From VAZQ01 sp963841705 (GTDB taxonomy: Bacteria > Pseudomonadota > Alphaproteobacteria > Rhizobiales > Xanthobacteraceae), in NCBI GenBank assembly GCA_963841705.1, contig CAWJDY010000057.1, positions 1 to 64,000 of the forward strand: a stretch of DNA of 64,000 nt, read 5' to 3'. This document shows positions 42,583 to 51,187 of the stretch, one piece after another. The translations under genes were made by a program, and so were the position numbers. How positions within the stretch are numbered: position 1 is the stretch's first letter; each line of letters opens with the position of its first letter. The notes beneath the pieces are model-generated. The model saw only the letters and a program-made list of their open reading frames with translations. It was not told where the DNA came from and did no database searches.

Positions 42583-43563
42583 CTATTGCGGCTCGATGCC
42601 GGCGTCCCGGATCACCCTGGTCCAGCGCTCCGTTTCTTCCTTCTTCAGCTTGGCCATATCGGCAGGACTGCCGCCTCCGGCCAGAAGATGCAGTTGCCGG
42701 TAGCGCGCCTTGATCTCCGGCGCCTCGAGCACCGCGTTGATGGCCCGGTTGAGCTTGGAGATGATCGCGGCCGGCGTTTTCGGCGGCGCGCTGATGGCGT
42801 TCCAGGTGTCGGAGGTGAAACCCGTAACCCCCGATTCGATCACCGTGGGAATGTCGGGCAAGTCGTCGAGCCTGCGCTCGGTTGCGACCGCGAGGATCCT
42901 GGCCCTTCCCCCGGTATGCAGCTTGTAGGCCGTCGCAAGCTCGGTGAACATGCAGTCGACCTGCCCGCCGATGAGGTCGTTGAGCGCCGGGCCGGTGCCA
43001 CGATAGGGGACGTGCACCATGTTGCCGCCGATGAGCTGCGAGAATTGGGCGCCGCTGAGATGCGATGTGGTGCCCGGACCCTGGGACGCGTAGGTGATCC
43101 GGCCAGGACTGGCCTTGGCATAGGCAATGAATTCCGCCGCGGTCTTTGCTGGGAAGTCCTGGCGCACCAGCAGCAGGTTGGGAATTTTCGACATGAGCGC
43201 CACGGATTCCAGCGCGACGGGGTCGTAATTGAGCTTCTTGTAGAGGGCGATGTTGCTGGTGATCGGCGAGGGCTGGGACGCCAGCAGGGTATAACCGTCA
43301 GGCGCGGCGGTGTAGACCGCCTCGGCTCCGATATTGCCGCCCCCGCCGCCGCGATCCTCGATGACGAACGGCCGGCCGAGCTTGTCCTGGAGCTGCGCGG
43401 CGATGATGCGCGTGACGGTATCCACCCCGCCGCCTGCCGATGTGCTCACGATAATTCGCACGGGGTGATTGGGGTAATCGGCCGCCGCATCCGGCTGCGC
43501 CAGCGCGGGTGAGGCGAGCAGGGAGATGGCGGCGGCGATCAGAGCGCGGCGATGTATCGGCAT
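42583..43563 (-). CDS. Tripartite tricarboxylate transporter receptor (Bug/TctC family)
   Basis: The 326-residue periplasmic protein has a signal peptide (MPIHRRALIAAAISLLASPA, cut near LAQ). Bug-family features are YPNHPVRIIVSTSAGGGVDT, RIIAAQLQDKLGRPFVIEDR, GGGGNIGAEAVYTAAPDGYT, HLSGAQFSQLIGGNMVHVPY and a late LPDIPTVIESGVTGF. These receptors bind carboxylates or amides for TctAB-type carriers. No tctA or tctB gene is near, as is common for this expanded family. An in-frame start 37 codons upstream lies in non-protein sequence and is rejected. Confidence 0.9.
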   Translation of the reverse strand: MPIHRRALIAAAISLLASPALAQPDAAADYPNHPVRIIVSTSAGGGVDTVTRIIAAQLQDKLGRPFVIEDRGGGGGNIGAEAVYTAAPDGYTLLASQPSPITSNIALYKKLNYDPVALESVALMSKIPNLLLVRQDFPAKTAAEFIAYAKASPGRITYASQGPGTTSHLSGAQFSQLIGGNMVHVPYRGTGPALNDLIGGQVDCMFTELATAYKLHTGGRARILAVATERRLDDLPDIPTVIESGVTGFTSDTWNAISAPPKTPAAIISKLNRAINAVLEAPEIKARYRQLHLLAGGGSPADMAKLKKEETERWTRVIRDAGIEPQ

Positions 43564-43718
43564 TGCGCCGATGTACGCTGCATCACCCCGGCAGGCAACG
43601 CGGCACAGTGGACCGTCATGCGCCGGCTTGTCCCAGGGCTTGTCCCGCGCATCCACGTCTTGTGCGGCAGCCAAGGCGGGGATGGCCGGGCCAGAGCCCG
43701 GCCCATGAGGAACAGACT

Positions 43719-46700
43719 CTATGCGCGAGCCGGACGAGCGAGGCGTGCGCGCAGCGCAGCCGACCAGCGCAGCCGCGTCTGGCGCAGATTGTCAATCGCC
43801 ATCAGCGCGGCCGGCGTGACGATCAAGGTGAGCACGGTGGCAAAACCGAGCCCGAAGACGATCGCCGTGGACAGATTGATCCACCACTGCGTCGCCGGCG
43901 CGCCGACCGTGATCTCGCGCGAGAGAAATTCGACGTTCACCCCGAAGGCAATCGGCAGCACGCCCAGAATGGCGGTCGTGGCGGTGAGCACCACGGGACG
44001 CGCCCGCTCGCGGCAGGTCTCGATGATGGCCTCGTAGGCCGCCACACCTTCCCGGCGCAGGCGATCGTAGGTGTCGATGAGCACGATGTTGTTGTTCACG
44101 ATGACGCCCGCATTCGCGATCACGCCGATGCCCGCCATGACCACCCCGAACGCCTGGCCCATGATGAGAAGGCCGAGCATCACCCCGAACGTGGAGAGCA
44201 AGACAGCTGTGAGCACGAGGCCGACCGAGGTGAGCTTGTTGAACTGCGCCAGCAGGATCGCGAAGATGAGAAAGATCGCCGTCCCGAACGCCTTGAGCAG
44301 AAAGGCCGAGGCTTTGGAGCGCTCCTCGTCCTCGCCCTTGAGCCGAAACGTCACCCCCGGTCCAAGATCGGCGGCTTTGAGCTCGCGCGTGATGTCCTCC
44401 TGCACCTTCGCGGACGGCACGCCCGCGGCGACATTGGCGGAGACCGTGGTTACGCGGTTGCTGTTGACACGGTTGATGTAACCCACGCGCGGCGCCGGCA
44501 CGCGGTGCACGAAGTTGCCTATGGGCACATGCCCCATGGGCGTCTGCAGGCGCAGATCATCGATCTGATCGAGGCTGCGCCGCTCCGGCGGAAACCGCAC
44601 CAGGATATCGACCGACTTGTCGCTGTCTACCGGGCGGTATTCCGTCGCCTTGAGCCCATTGGTGACGAGCTGGATCGCGCTGCCGACCGCGCCGACGCTG
44701 GCATTGTATTTGGCCGCCTCCGACTTGTTGAACTCGATGCGCCAGTCGATGCCGGGGAGCGGCTGGCCGTCGTCGAGATCGCGGATGTCGCTGTTGCGGG
44801 AAAGTGTGGCCGCGACCTTCTGCGCCGCGGCCGGCAGCACCGCCGGATCGACCGCACTGAGCTGCACCTGGATGGGCTTGCCGGTGGGCGGGCCTGCGCG
44901 CGGCGCCGTCACCTCAATGAGGATGCCCGGGATGTCCGCGGTCTTGTCGCGAATGGCATCCATGATCTGGTGCGCGGGCGGCCGTGTGAGCCAATGGGCG
45001 AACTCGAACTGGATCACCCCGATGGTGTCTTCGGTAAGCTCGCTCATGCCGCGCGGCTGCTCGCCGATGCGGGCGTAGACGGTCTTGAGGCCATCGAACG
45101 CGAGCACGCGGCGCTCGACCTCGCCAACCAGGCGGTTTTTCTCCTCGAGTGCCAGATTGCCGCGCGCATGCACGATCACCTGGCCGTAGTCGGGCTCCAC
45201 GTTGGGGAAGAACTCGACCCCGCGGCCGAGCTTGCCGTAGGCAAGCTGCACGACCACGAGCAGGCCCGCGGCTATCGCCAGGGTCATGCCGGGATGGCGC
45301 AGCGCAAGCCGAACCGTGCGCATGTAGGGCCCGCGCTCTGTTATACCTCCCCCGGCAAGGGGGAGGTCGGCGACCCCCGATTTTGTCGGGGGGAGCCGGG
45401 TGGGGGTCTGCACCGTGTCGCTGCCACCCCCACCCGAAAGTATTTGCTTCGCAACCGAAGCAAATACTTTCGACCTCCCCCTTGCAGGGGGAGGTACGGT
45501 GCGCCCCGCCTTGCCCAGGAGCGCGCCGAGAGTCGGAGTGAAGAACAGCGCCACCGCGAGCGAGGCCGAGAGCGTCGCGATGAGCGTGATCGGCAGATAT
45601 TTCATGAACTGCCCGACCACGCCCGGCCAGAACAGGAGCGGCGAGAACGCGGCCACGCGGGTGGCGGTTGCTGCGATCACCGGGCCCGCCATGCGCTTGG
45701 CCGCGAGCGCGTACGCTTCCCGCGGCGCCATGCCTTCCGCCATGCGGCGCTCCGCGAATTCGGAGACGATGATGGCATCGTCGACCAGCATGCCGACCGC
45801 AAGGATGAGCGAGAACAGCACCACGATGTTGATGGTCAAGCCGGCAAGCTGCAGCCCGAGGACGCCAGCGAGGAAGGAGGCCGGTATGGCGATCCCGATG
45901 AACACCGAGGCGCGAAAGCCGAGCGCAAACAGAATGACGATGGCGACGAGAAGGACGCCGGTCGCCACCGAGTTCTGCAGATCGCCCAGCATCTGGCGGA
46001 TGATCTTCGATTTGTCCTGGGTGAAGGTGACATGGACGGCGCCGGGCCAGGTCTTCTGCAGCTCTGCGACCACGTATTTCACCGCGTCGACGGTCTCGAT
46101 GAGGTTGGCACCGGTCCGCTTGGAGACCTCGACGGTCATGGCCGGACGGCCGTTCACCCGCGTGATCGAAGTCGCGTCCTTGAAGGTCGGCTTGACTTCC
46201 GCGATGTCGCGCAGGGTGACCGAGGCACCCGACGAGGCCACGACGGGAATGTTGAGAATGTCCTGCGGCTTCTCGAACAGCGACGGCACCTTGACCGCAA
46301 ACCGGCCGGTCTCGCCTTCGAGCGCACCCGCGGCAATCAGCGTGTTGAAGGACTGGGTGATGGTGCCGAGCTGATCGATGGAGAGGCCGTAGCTGCTGAT
46401 CAGGGTCGGATCGAGGATGATCTCGACCGCCTCATCGCGCGCCCCGCGCAGCTCGGCCGAGAGCACTCCCGGCGCCTGCTCGATGGCATTCTTCGCGGCG
46501 CGCGCAATGCGCAGCAGCGTGCGCTCGGGGACGTCGCCCGACAGTCCCACCACCAGCACGGGATAGAGCGAGAGGTTGACCTCGAGCACCTGCGGCTCGT
46601 CGACGTCGCGCGGCAAATCGTGCTTGGCCTGATCCACCTTGGCGCGCACATCCGCAAGTGCAGAATTGGAATCGAAGCCGGCCTCGAACTCGAGCAGGAC

Positions 46701-46973
46701 GAAGCCGCCGCCCTCGAAAGCGGTGGAGCGCATCTCCTTCACGTTGCCGACCGACTTGAGCTGGGTCTCGACCGGGCGCAGCAGCAGGCGCTCGGAATCT
46801 TCCGGGCTGATGCCGCGTTGCGAGAGCTGGACGTAGATCACCGGGATCTTGACGTCGGGCTCCGCCTCCTTGGCGATGGTGACGTAGGCGACAAGTCCGG
46901 CGCACAGCAGAAAGATGAGCGCGGCGACGGTGAGTCGCGCGTGGTCGATGGCGTAGTCGATCAACCCTGACAT
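43719..46973 (-). CDS. RND efflux pump inner membrane subunit with an in-frame repeat insertion
   Basis: The 1084-residue proton-driven exporter has the usual twelve-helix plan and two periplasmic loops. Motifs include the N-terminal YAIDHARLTVAALIFLLC, the TM4 pair in AVGMLVDDAIIVSE with its two Asp, FTPTLGALLGK at the end of TM6 and NAGVIVNNNIVLIDTYDRLR in the second half. Residues 493-543 (starting VPPPARGRSKVFAS and ending LPLAGGG) are encoded exactly by a family E palindrome that entered in frame in the cytoplasmic loop between TM6 and TM7. The rest aligns with normal pumps, so it may still work. The adaptor gene lies just upstream; no outer membrane channel gene is present. Confidence 0.92.
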   Translation of the reverse strand: MSGLIDYAIDHARLTVAALIFLLCAGLVAYVTIAKEAEPDVKIPVIYVQLSQRGISPEDSERLLLRPVETQLKSVGNVKEMRSTAFEGGGFVLLEFEAGFDSNSALADVRAKVDQAKHDLPRDVDEPQVLEVNLSLYPVLVVGLSGDVPERTLLRIARAAKNAIEQAPGVLSAELRGARDEAVEIILDPTLISSYGLSIDQLGTITQSFNTLIAAGALEGETGRFAVKVPSLFEKPQDILNIPVVASSGASVTLRDIAEVKPTFKDATSITRVNGRPAMTVEVSKRTGANLIETVDAVKYVVAELQKTWPGAVHVTFTQDKSKIIRQMLGDLQNSVATGVLLVAIVILFALGFRASVFIGIAIPASFLAGVLGLQLAGLTINIVVLFSLILAVGMLVDDAIIVSEFAERRMAEGMAPREAYALAAKRMAGPVIAATATRVAAFSPLLFWPGVVGQFMKYLPITLIATLSASLAVALFFTPTLGALLGKAGRTVPPPARGRSKVFASVAKQILSGGGGSDTVQTPTRLPPTKSGVADLPLAGGGITERGPYMRTVRLALRHPGMTLAIAAGLLVVVQLAYGKLGRGVEFFPNVEPDYGQVIVHARGNLALEEKNRLVGEVERRVLAFDGLKTVYARIGEQPRGMSELTEDTIGVIQFEFAHWLTRPPAHQIMDAIRDKTADIPGILIEVTAPRAGPPTGKPIQVQLSAVDPAVLPAAAQKVAATLSRNSDIRDLDDGQPLPGIDWRIEFNKSEAAKYNASVGAVGSAIQLVTNGLKATEYRPVDSDKSVDILVRFPPERRSLDQIDDLRLQTPMGHVPIGNFVHRVPAPRVGYINRVNSNRVTTVSANVAAGVPSAKVQEDITRELKAADLGPGVTFRLKGEDEERSKASAFLLKAFGTAIFLIFAILLAQFNKLTSVGLVLTAVLLSTFGVMLGLLIMGQAFGVVMAGIGVIANAGVIVNNNIVLIDTYDRLRREGVAAYEAIIETCRERARPVVLTATTAILGVLPIAFGVNVEFLSREITVGAPATQWWINLSTAIVFGLGFATVLTLIVTPAALMAIDNLRQTRLRWSAALRARLARPARA
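45344..45496. repeat. Palindromic repeat family E, copy 2, inside the RND pump gene
   Basis: The element runs from TACCTCCCCCGGCAAGGGGG to CCCCCTTGCAGGGGGAGGTA, with GTCGGCGACCCCCGATTTTG, GGGTGGGGGTC and the hairpin AAAGTATTTGC / GCAAATACTTT inside. It is 153 bases, exactly 51 codons, and has no stop in the pump's reading frame. The intergenic copy near 24 kb has the same order of blocks but is 166 bases, which is not a multiple of three. Confidence 0.93.
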
Positions 46974-46988
46974 GGCATCCCCCGAGCC

Positions 46989-47038
46989 GTCATCCTTCGA
47001 GGCTCGCTCGCCATGCTCGCTCGCGGCTCAAGGATGAC
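46989..47038. repeat. Short palindrome family H between RND pump and adaptor genes
   Basis: GTCATCCTTCGAGGCTCGCT ... GCGGCTCAAGGATGAC: outer arms GTCATCCTT / AAGGATGAC and inner GCTCGC repeats make a 50-base hairpin. It lies in the 93-base gap between the adaptor stop and the pump start, where it could tune relative expression. Confidence 0.7.
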
Positions 47039-47066
47039 GCCGTGTTTGCGGCACTTGTGCCAAGCC

Positions 47067-48164
47067 CTACTTCGCCACGGCGGTCAGCTCATGCGCCCCG
47101 ACCGCTTCGACCACTTGCCCTTCGCGCACGAAATCCTGTCCCTGCACGATCACCCGGCTGCCGCTGGCAAGCCCGGCGACCCACATCGCCGCCTGCTCGT
47201 CCTCGACCACGCTGATCGGCGCAAATGCGACCATGCCGTCCGCATCGACCGTGCGCACGCCGAGGTCGCCGTTGGATGCAAAGGTGAGCGCGGAGCGCGG
47301 CACCCGCGCCGCCATCACCGCGGACTGCGGCACCATCACCTCGGCGGTGATGCCGTCGGGGATCTTTCCGTCCGTGTTCGGCAGCTCGATCTCGACCCGA
47401 TAGGTGCGCGTATTCGTGCTTGCGGTCTTGGCGACGAAGCGGACCTTGCCGCTTACGGTCTCGCCGGTGACGAGGCGCACGTCGGCGCGCTCGCCCACCT
47501 TGATGCCGGCCAGCTTCCGCTCGGCCACCTCGGCCACGGCGAGCATGGGATCGAGCGAAACCAGCACGGCGAGCTCCTTGCCGGCGAAGGAGAAGGCGGC
47601 CTGCCCCACTTCCACGCCAACGTCCTGAATGACTCCCGACCATGGGGCACGCACGACCCCGCGCTCGTGCTCCGCCTCGGCGGCCGCAAGCGCTGCTTCC
47701 GCCGAGCGCAGCTGCGCTTCGAGATCGACGAGCTGCAGGCGGGGCAGCGTGCCCGACATGATCAGACCGCGCTTGGCCTCGAGCTCGGTGCGCTTCTGCG
47801 TGACCACGGCTTGCGCCTGCACCACCTGCGCCTCGCGCGCCTCGTCGGAGAGGATGGCAATGACCTCGTCCTTCTGCACCTGGCTGCCGCGCTTGACCCG
47901 CAGATCCGTGAGCACGCCGGAGCCGCGCGCCATGACCATGACCCGCTTCTCCGCCTCGGTCCGACCGGAGATGGTGAGGGTGCGGCTATGGGGGACGAGC
48001 GTGGCGCGCTCGACCGCGACGCGGAAGAGTTTTTTTGCCGCCTCGGCCGCGGTATGCAGGGCGGTCTCGGGCTGCGCCGCCTCGTGCGGCTGCAATTGCC
48101 CGGAGGCAATCCACATTCCGGCCGCCGCCACGATGCCGAGCGCGGTAAAATGTCGTGCTTTCAT
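47067..48164 (-). CDS. RND efflux periplasmic adaptor (membrane fusion protein)
   Basis: The 365-residue adaptor links the pump to an outer membrane channel. It has an N-terminal anchor or signal (MKARHFTALGIVAAAGMWIA), a lipoyl half-motif (GSGVLTDLRVKRGSQVQKDE), a coiled-coil hairpin (about residues 105-165, QVVQAQAVVTQKRTELEAKR), the second lipoyl half (VRAPWSGVIQDVGVEVGQAA), and beta-barrel and membrane-proximal domains (VGERADVRLVTGETVSGKVR). It is upstream of the pump in a two-gene operon. Substrates are unknown. Confidence 0.9.
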   Translation of the reverse strand: MKARHFTALGIVAAAGMWIASGQLQPHEAAQPETALHTAAEAAKKLFRVAVERATLVPHSRTLTISGRTEAEKRVMVMARGSGVLTDLRVKRGSQVQKDEVIAILSDEAREAQVVQAQAVVTQKRTELEAKRGLIMSGTLPRLQLVDLEAQLRSAEAALAAAEAEHERGVVRAPWSGVIQDVGVEVGQAAFSFAGKELAVLVSLDPMLAVAEVAERKLAGIKVGERADVRLVTGETVSGKVRFVAKTASTNTRTYRVEIELPNTDGKIPDGITAEVMVPQSAVMAARVPRSALTFASNGDLGVRTVDADGMVAFAPISVVEDEQAAMWVAGLASGSRVIVQGQDFVREGQVVEAVGAHELTAVAK

Positions 48165-48348
48165 CGTCTGTTAGCCCCCACCCGACCGCCTCGCCACGGC
48201 AATCGCACGTCCCCGCGAGCCCGTACCTCACATCCACGCCGAAGGCGGCGGAAATACGGTAGCGATCCTGCGGCCCGGATGGCTTTTACGGTCGTCGAAG
48301 TGACTATCGCGCCCAGAATACGGGGCCACGCCAACCCGATATTCGGAG

Positions 48349-48780
48349 TCAGGACTCGTCCGCTGCCCAGGGGTTGATGATGGCCCCGAGCGACGCCTCA
48401 AAATCCGAGGTGTTGCGGGTGACGAGGGTGATGCCGTGCGCCTGCGCCGTCGCGGCGAGGAATGCATCCATTGCGCCGATGGGCCGCCTGGCTGCCTCGC
48501 GTCGCGCCACCACGCTTCCCCACGCATCGGCGACCGCGCGGTCGATCGACAGAACACGCCCGTCGAAGCGCAGCGGCAGCTCGTTGCGCAGCCATGTATC
48601 CAGGCGCTTGCGCCTGGCACCGGCCGCCATGCGCTCGATCCCATAACGCAGCTCGGCCAAGGTGACGACGCTCAGGAACAAGCGATCCTCATCGGCGTCC
48701 GCCAGCCATCTGACCACCCCCCGATTTGGACGCAGCTTCACCCACTCGGATACAACGGTCGTATCGAGCAGAAAGCTCAT
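48349..48780 (-). CDS. vapC: PIN-domain ribonuclease toxin, VapC/FitB-like
   Basis: The 143-residue protein has the PIN acidic residues: Asp in SFLLDTTVVSEWV, Glu in TLAELRYGIERM, Asp in IGAMDAFLAATAQ and the last Asp in TRNTSDFEASLG. The DTTVVSE N-terminus and GIERM are typical of FitB-like toxins. The ATG overlaps the antitoxin stop (ATGA). An upstream in-frame ATG lies inside the antitoxin gene and is not used. The RNA target is unknown. Confidence 0.87.
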   Translation of the reverse strand: MSFLLDTTVVSEWVKLRPNRGVVRWLADADEDRLFLSVVTLAELRYGIERMAAGARRKRLDTWLRNELPLRFDGRVLSIDRAVADAWGSVVARREAARRPIGAMDAFLAATAQAHGITLVTRNTSDFEASLGAIINPWAADES

Positions 48781-49031
48781 AGATCGATCTTGCGCGCGCG
48801 GTCTTTGCGACGCCGGACCTCGAGTCCCGATGCCCGGAGCGGGGAGTGAGCGAAAAATTCCGCAAGGTTTCCGGTCCGCCTGGTTTTGCGCTCCCACTCC
48901 TCGGCGGCAACAATGACAGCGGCCGTGCGGCCGTGGCGGGTAATGGTCTGCGGACCGCGCGAGCGCGCCAGCTCAATGACTTCGCTGAGTTTCGCTTTGG
49001 CAGCGGCTAAGGTCCAGGTGCTGGCGCTCAC
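48777..49031 (-). CDS. Type II antitoxin, Phd/YefM family
   Basis: The 84-residue protein begins SASTWTLAAAKAKLSEVIEL and continues RGPQTITRHGRTAAVIVAAE, EWERKTRRTG, the Phd/YefM fold that binds DNA. The C-terminal part (NLAEFFAHSPLRASGLEVRR) would neutralise the toxin. I take the GTG with AGGAG seven bases upstream; a TTG two codons earlier is also in frame. Pairing a Phd-type antitoxin with a PIN toxin is common. It differs from the other pair in this window, whose antitoxin is ribbon-helix-helix. Confidence 0.85.
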   Translation of the reverse strand: MSASTWTLAAAKAKLSEVIELARSRGPQTITRHGRTAAVIVAAEEWERKTRRTGNLAEFFAHSPLRASGLEVRRRKDRARKIDL

Positions 49032-49051
49032 AGCCAATCTCCTTGCTTATT

Positions 49052-49068
49052 ATGGTCAATCTGGTCAT
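49052..49068. promoter_or_regulatory. Direct repeat in front of the second toxin-antitoxin operon
   Basis: TGGTCA occurs twice at nine-base spacing (ATGGTCAATCTGGTCAT), 21 bases upstream of the antitoxin GTG and overlapping a possible CATAAT -10 element on the minus strand. An antitoxin-binding operator is plausible; the -35 is not convincing. Confidence 0.35.
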
Positions 49069-49175
49069 TTTAGTTATAAGCTGGATCAGCTGAAGAAACA
49101 ATCGGCCGCGGGCGGCGGGTTACGCGGGTGATCTCGCCAGAGGCAAATCGCCGCTAACCCGGCTACCCGTGTCGT

Positions 49176-49184
49176 TGCTATAAT
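49176..49184 (+). promoter_or_regulatory. Extended -10 promoter element for purE
   Basis: TTGCTATAAT contains a consensus TATAAT preceded by TGC, an extended -10, in otherwise GC-rich DNA 27 bases before the purE start codon. No good -35 lies 17 bases upstream, as expected for extended -10 promoters. Transcription would begin about 49191, leaving a 20-base leader that holds the GGGAGCGG ribosome site. Confidence 0.5.
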
Positions 49185-49210
49185 TGCAGCTTGAGCAGGG
49201 AGCGGGGCGG

Positions 49211-49696
49211 ATGGCGGGTAAGCCGGTCGCTATCATCATGGGAAGCCAGTCGGACTGGGCGACCATGAAGCATGCGGCCGATACCCTCGGCGAGCTCGCG
49301 GTCGGCTACGAGGCCTTGATCGTGTCCGCTCACCGCACCCCGGACCGGCTCTACAAGTTCGCCAAGGCGGCGCGGCGCAAAGGGTTCAAGCTCATCATCG
49401 CGGGCGCGGGCGGCGCCGCGCATCTTCCCGGGATGACTGCGGCGCTCACCCCGCTGCCGGTGCTCGGCGTGCCGATGAGCACGCATGCGCTCGAGGGCAA
49501 GGACAGCCTCCTCTCCATCATGCAGATGCCGGCGGGGATCCCGGTCGGCACGCTGGCGATTGGCAAGCCGGGGGCGATCAACGCGGCGCTGCTCGCGGCC
49601 GCGGTCCTCGCGCTTTCCGATCCGCGGCTCGCCAAGCGCCTCCAGCTGTGGCGCTCGCGCCAGACGGAAGCCGTCGGCAAGCGCCCGAAGGGTTAG
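49211..49696 (+). CDS. purE: N5-carboxyaminoimidazole ribonucleotide mutase
   Basis: PurE (class I) converts N5-CAIR to CAIR in purine synthesis. The 161-residue protein has all hallmarks: IIMGSQSDWATMKHAADTL, VSAHRTPDRLYKFAK with the catalytic His, IIAGAGGAAHLPGMTAA and GKDSLLSIMQMPAGIPVGTL. A GGGAGCGG purine run precedes the ATG. purK, which normally follows in the same operon, is absent here: the next gene is a glycerophosphodiesterase. Confidence 0.95.
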   Translation: MAGKPVAIIMGSQSDWATMKHAADTLGELAVGYEALIVSAHRTPDRLYKFAKAARRKGFKLIIAGAGGAAHLPGMTAALTPLPVLGVPMSTHALEGKDSLLSIMQMPAGIPVGTLAIGKPGAINAALLAAAVLALSDPRLAKRLQLWRSRQTEAVGKRPKG

Positions 49697-49869
49697 CGCT
49701 TGTTCCGGTCAGATGGAGCAGTGGTTAGCCGCGAGACTCGGTTCTGCTCCCTCTTCCTGCCCCAACAGCGGCGAGTGCGCGCCGAGCTGCGCGCGCGACC
49801 GTGCATAAATCCCCGTCGCAAACCGGCGCTAGAAGATCGAATGGCGATCAGCTTGCGGGGAGAAGGGGA

Positions 49870-50943
49870 ATGGTCAAAGCTCGGGAGCTTTTTCTTCCCA
49901 TCGTGTGCAGCGTGCTGGTTGCAATGGCGGTTCAGGCCGAGAACGTCGCGACGCCGGTTGCGCCTGCGCTTGCCGGCGCATTGCCGCTCGTCATCGGCCA
50001 TCGCGGCGCTGCCGGGCACCGCCCGGAGCATACGCTCGGCTCCTATGAGCTCGCCATCGACTACGGCGTCGATTTCATCGAGCCTGACCTGGTTGCGACC
50101 AGGGATGGCGTGCTGATTGCGCGGCACGAGAACGACATCTCCGGCACGAGCGATGTGGCAGAGAAATTTCCGGAGCGCAGGACTACCAAAACCATCGACG
50201 GCAAGAAAATCACGGGCTGGTTCACCGAGGACTTCACCTTGGCCGAGATCAAGACTCTGCGCGCCAAGGAGCGGCTCTCTTTCCGCAACCAGGGTTGGAA
50301 CGGGGTTTACGAGATCCCCACATTCCTGGAAGTGATCGATCTCGCCAACCGCAGAGGCGCAGCGGATGGTCGCGTAATCGGCGTCTACCCCGAGACCAAG
50401 CATCCCAGCTATTTCCGCTCCATCGGCCTTGCGCTCGAGCCGCTCTTGCTCGCGGCGCTTGAGGCCAATGGCTACACCGATGCCGGCGCGCCGGTGTTTG
50501 TGCAGTCCTTCGAGGTGCAGAATCTCAAAGACCTGAGCAGGCTCACGAAGGTGCGGCTCATCCAGCTGATGGAGGATGCGCGATTGCAGCCCTACGACTT
50601 CATCGCTGCCGGCGACCGGCGCAGCTATGGCGATCTCATGACGCCGCAGGCGCTGGCCGAGATCGCGACCTACGCGCACGGCATCGGCCCGTGGAGGCGC
50701 AGCATCGTGCCGCAGCGCGCCGATGGGACGCTTCTCCCGCCGACCGACCTGGTCGCGGCCGCCCACAAGGCCGGCCTCATGGTACACCCCTACACCTTTC
50801 GCGACGAGCCCGAGTTCCTGGCGCCCGACTACCGATTGGATCCGATCCGGGAATATCTGCAGTTCTATCAACTCGGCGTTGACGGTGTGTTCTCGGATTT
50901 CGGCGACACCGCCGTGCGTGCGCGCGCCATGCTCGGGCGGTGA
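49870..50943 (+). CDS. glpQ: Secreted glycerophosphodiester phosphodiesterase
   Basis: The 357-residue periplasmic enzyme releases glycerol 3-phosphate from deacylated phospholipids. A signal peptide (ELFLPIVCSVLVAMAVQAE) is followed by the catalytic start LVIGHRGAAGHRPEHTLGSY (His-Arg), metal ligands in VDFIEPDLVATRDG, the second catalytic His in LIARHENDISG, and EGYPETKH-like GVYPETKHPSYF. The end, YQLGVDGVFSDFGDTAVRAR, is also typical. Residue count and the lid insertion (RRTTKTIDGKKITGWFTEDF) fit GlpQ rather than cytoplasmic UgpQ. GGAGAAGGGG precedes the ATG. Confidence 0.9.
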   Translation: MVKARELFLPIVCSVLVAMAVQAENVATPVAPALAGALPLVIGHRGAAGHRPEHTLGSYELAIDYGVDFIEPDLVATRDGVLIARHENDISGTSDVAEKFPERRTTKTIDGKKITGWFTEDFTLAEIKTLRAKERLSFRNQGWNGVYEIPTFLEVIDLANRRGAADGRVIGVYPETKHPSYFRSIGLALEPLLLAALEANGYTDAGAPVFVQSFEVQNLKDLSRLTKVRLIQLMEDARLQPYDFIAAGDRRSYGDLMTPQALAEIATYAHGIGPWRRSIVPQRADGTLLPPTDLVAAAHKAGLMVHPYTFRDEPEFLAPDYRLDPIREYLQFYQLGVDGVFSDFGDTAVRARAMLGR

Positions 50944-51022
50944 CGCGCTTCTGGTTCACGGGGTTTGGCCCGAAGGGCAGGCCGGACGAGGAACTTAAGC
51001 CTCCATCGACAATCTCTCGTGT

Positions 51023-51137
51023 GTCATGCCCTGCTTCAAGCGGGGCATCCAGTAATCCCGATCGGCGGTTTGAGCCGAAGGCGTCCCAAATCCGACGTTC
51101 GGTGATTACTGGATCGTCCGCATACGCGGACGATGAC
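51023..51137. repeat. Palindromic repeat family C, copy 2
   Basis: A 115-base element, inverted relative to copy 1 at 37.4 kb and of equal length. It runs from GTCATGCCCTGCTTCAAGCG to CGTCCGCATACGCGGACGATGAC, with GGCATCCAGTAATCCC / GGTGATTACTGGATCG as the inner pair. The 356-base space before the ferredoxin oxidoreductase gene is filled by this and family D copy 4, and both are open in that gene's reading frame. Confidence 0.87.
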
Positions 51138-51158
51138 GACCGACGGGCTGCGCGAAAA

Positions 51159-51187
51159 GTAGGGGCGGGTTTCAAACCCGCCCCTAC
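51159..51187. repeat. Palindromic repeat family D, copy 4
   Basis: GTAGGGGCGGG-TTTCAAA-CCCGCCCCTAC, a perfect palindrome apart from the loop, 22 bases after family C copy 2 and about 110 bases before the ferredoxin oxidoreductase start codon. Confidence 0.9.

Noticed and set aside
43509..46970. A 1153-codon open frame antisense to the RND pump
   Set aside because: It mirrors the pump over its whole length, is rich in Arg/His/Asp with no domain, and arises from GC-rich codon bias. The pump frame has recognised RND motifs.
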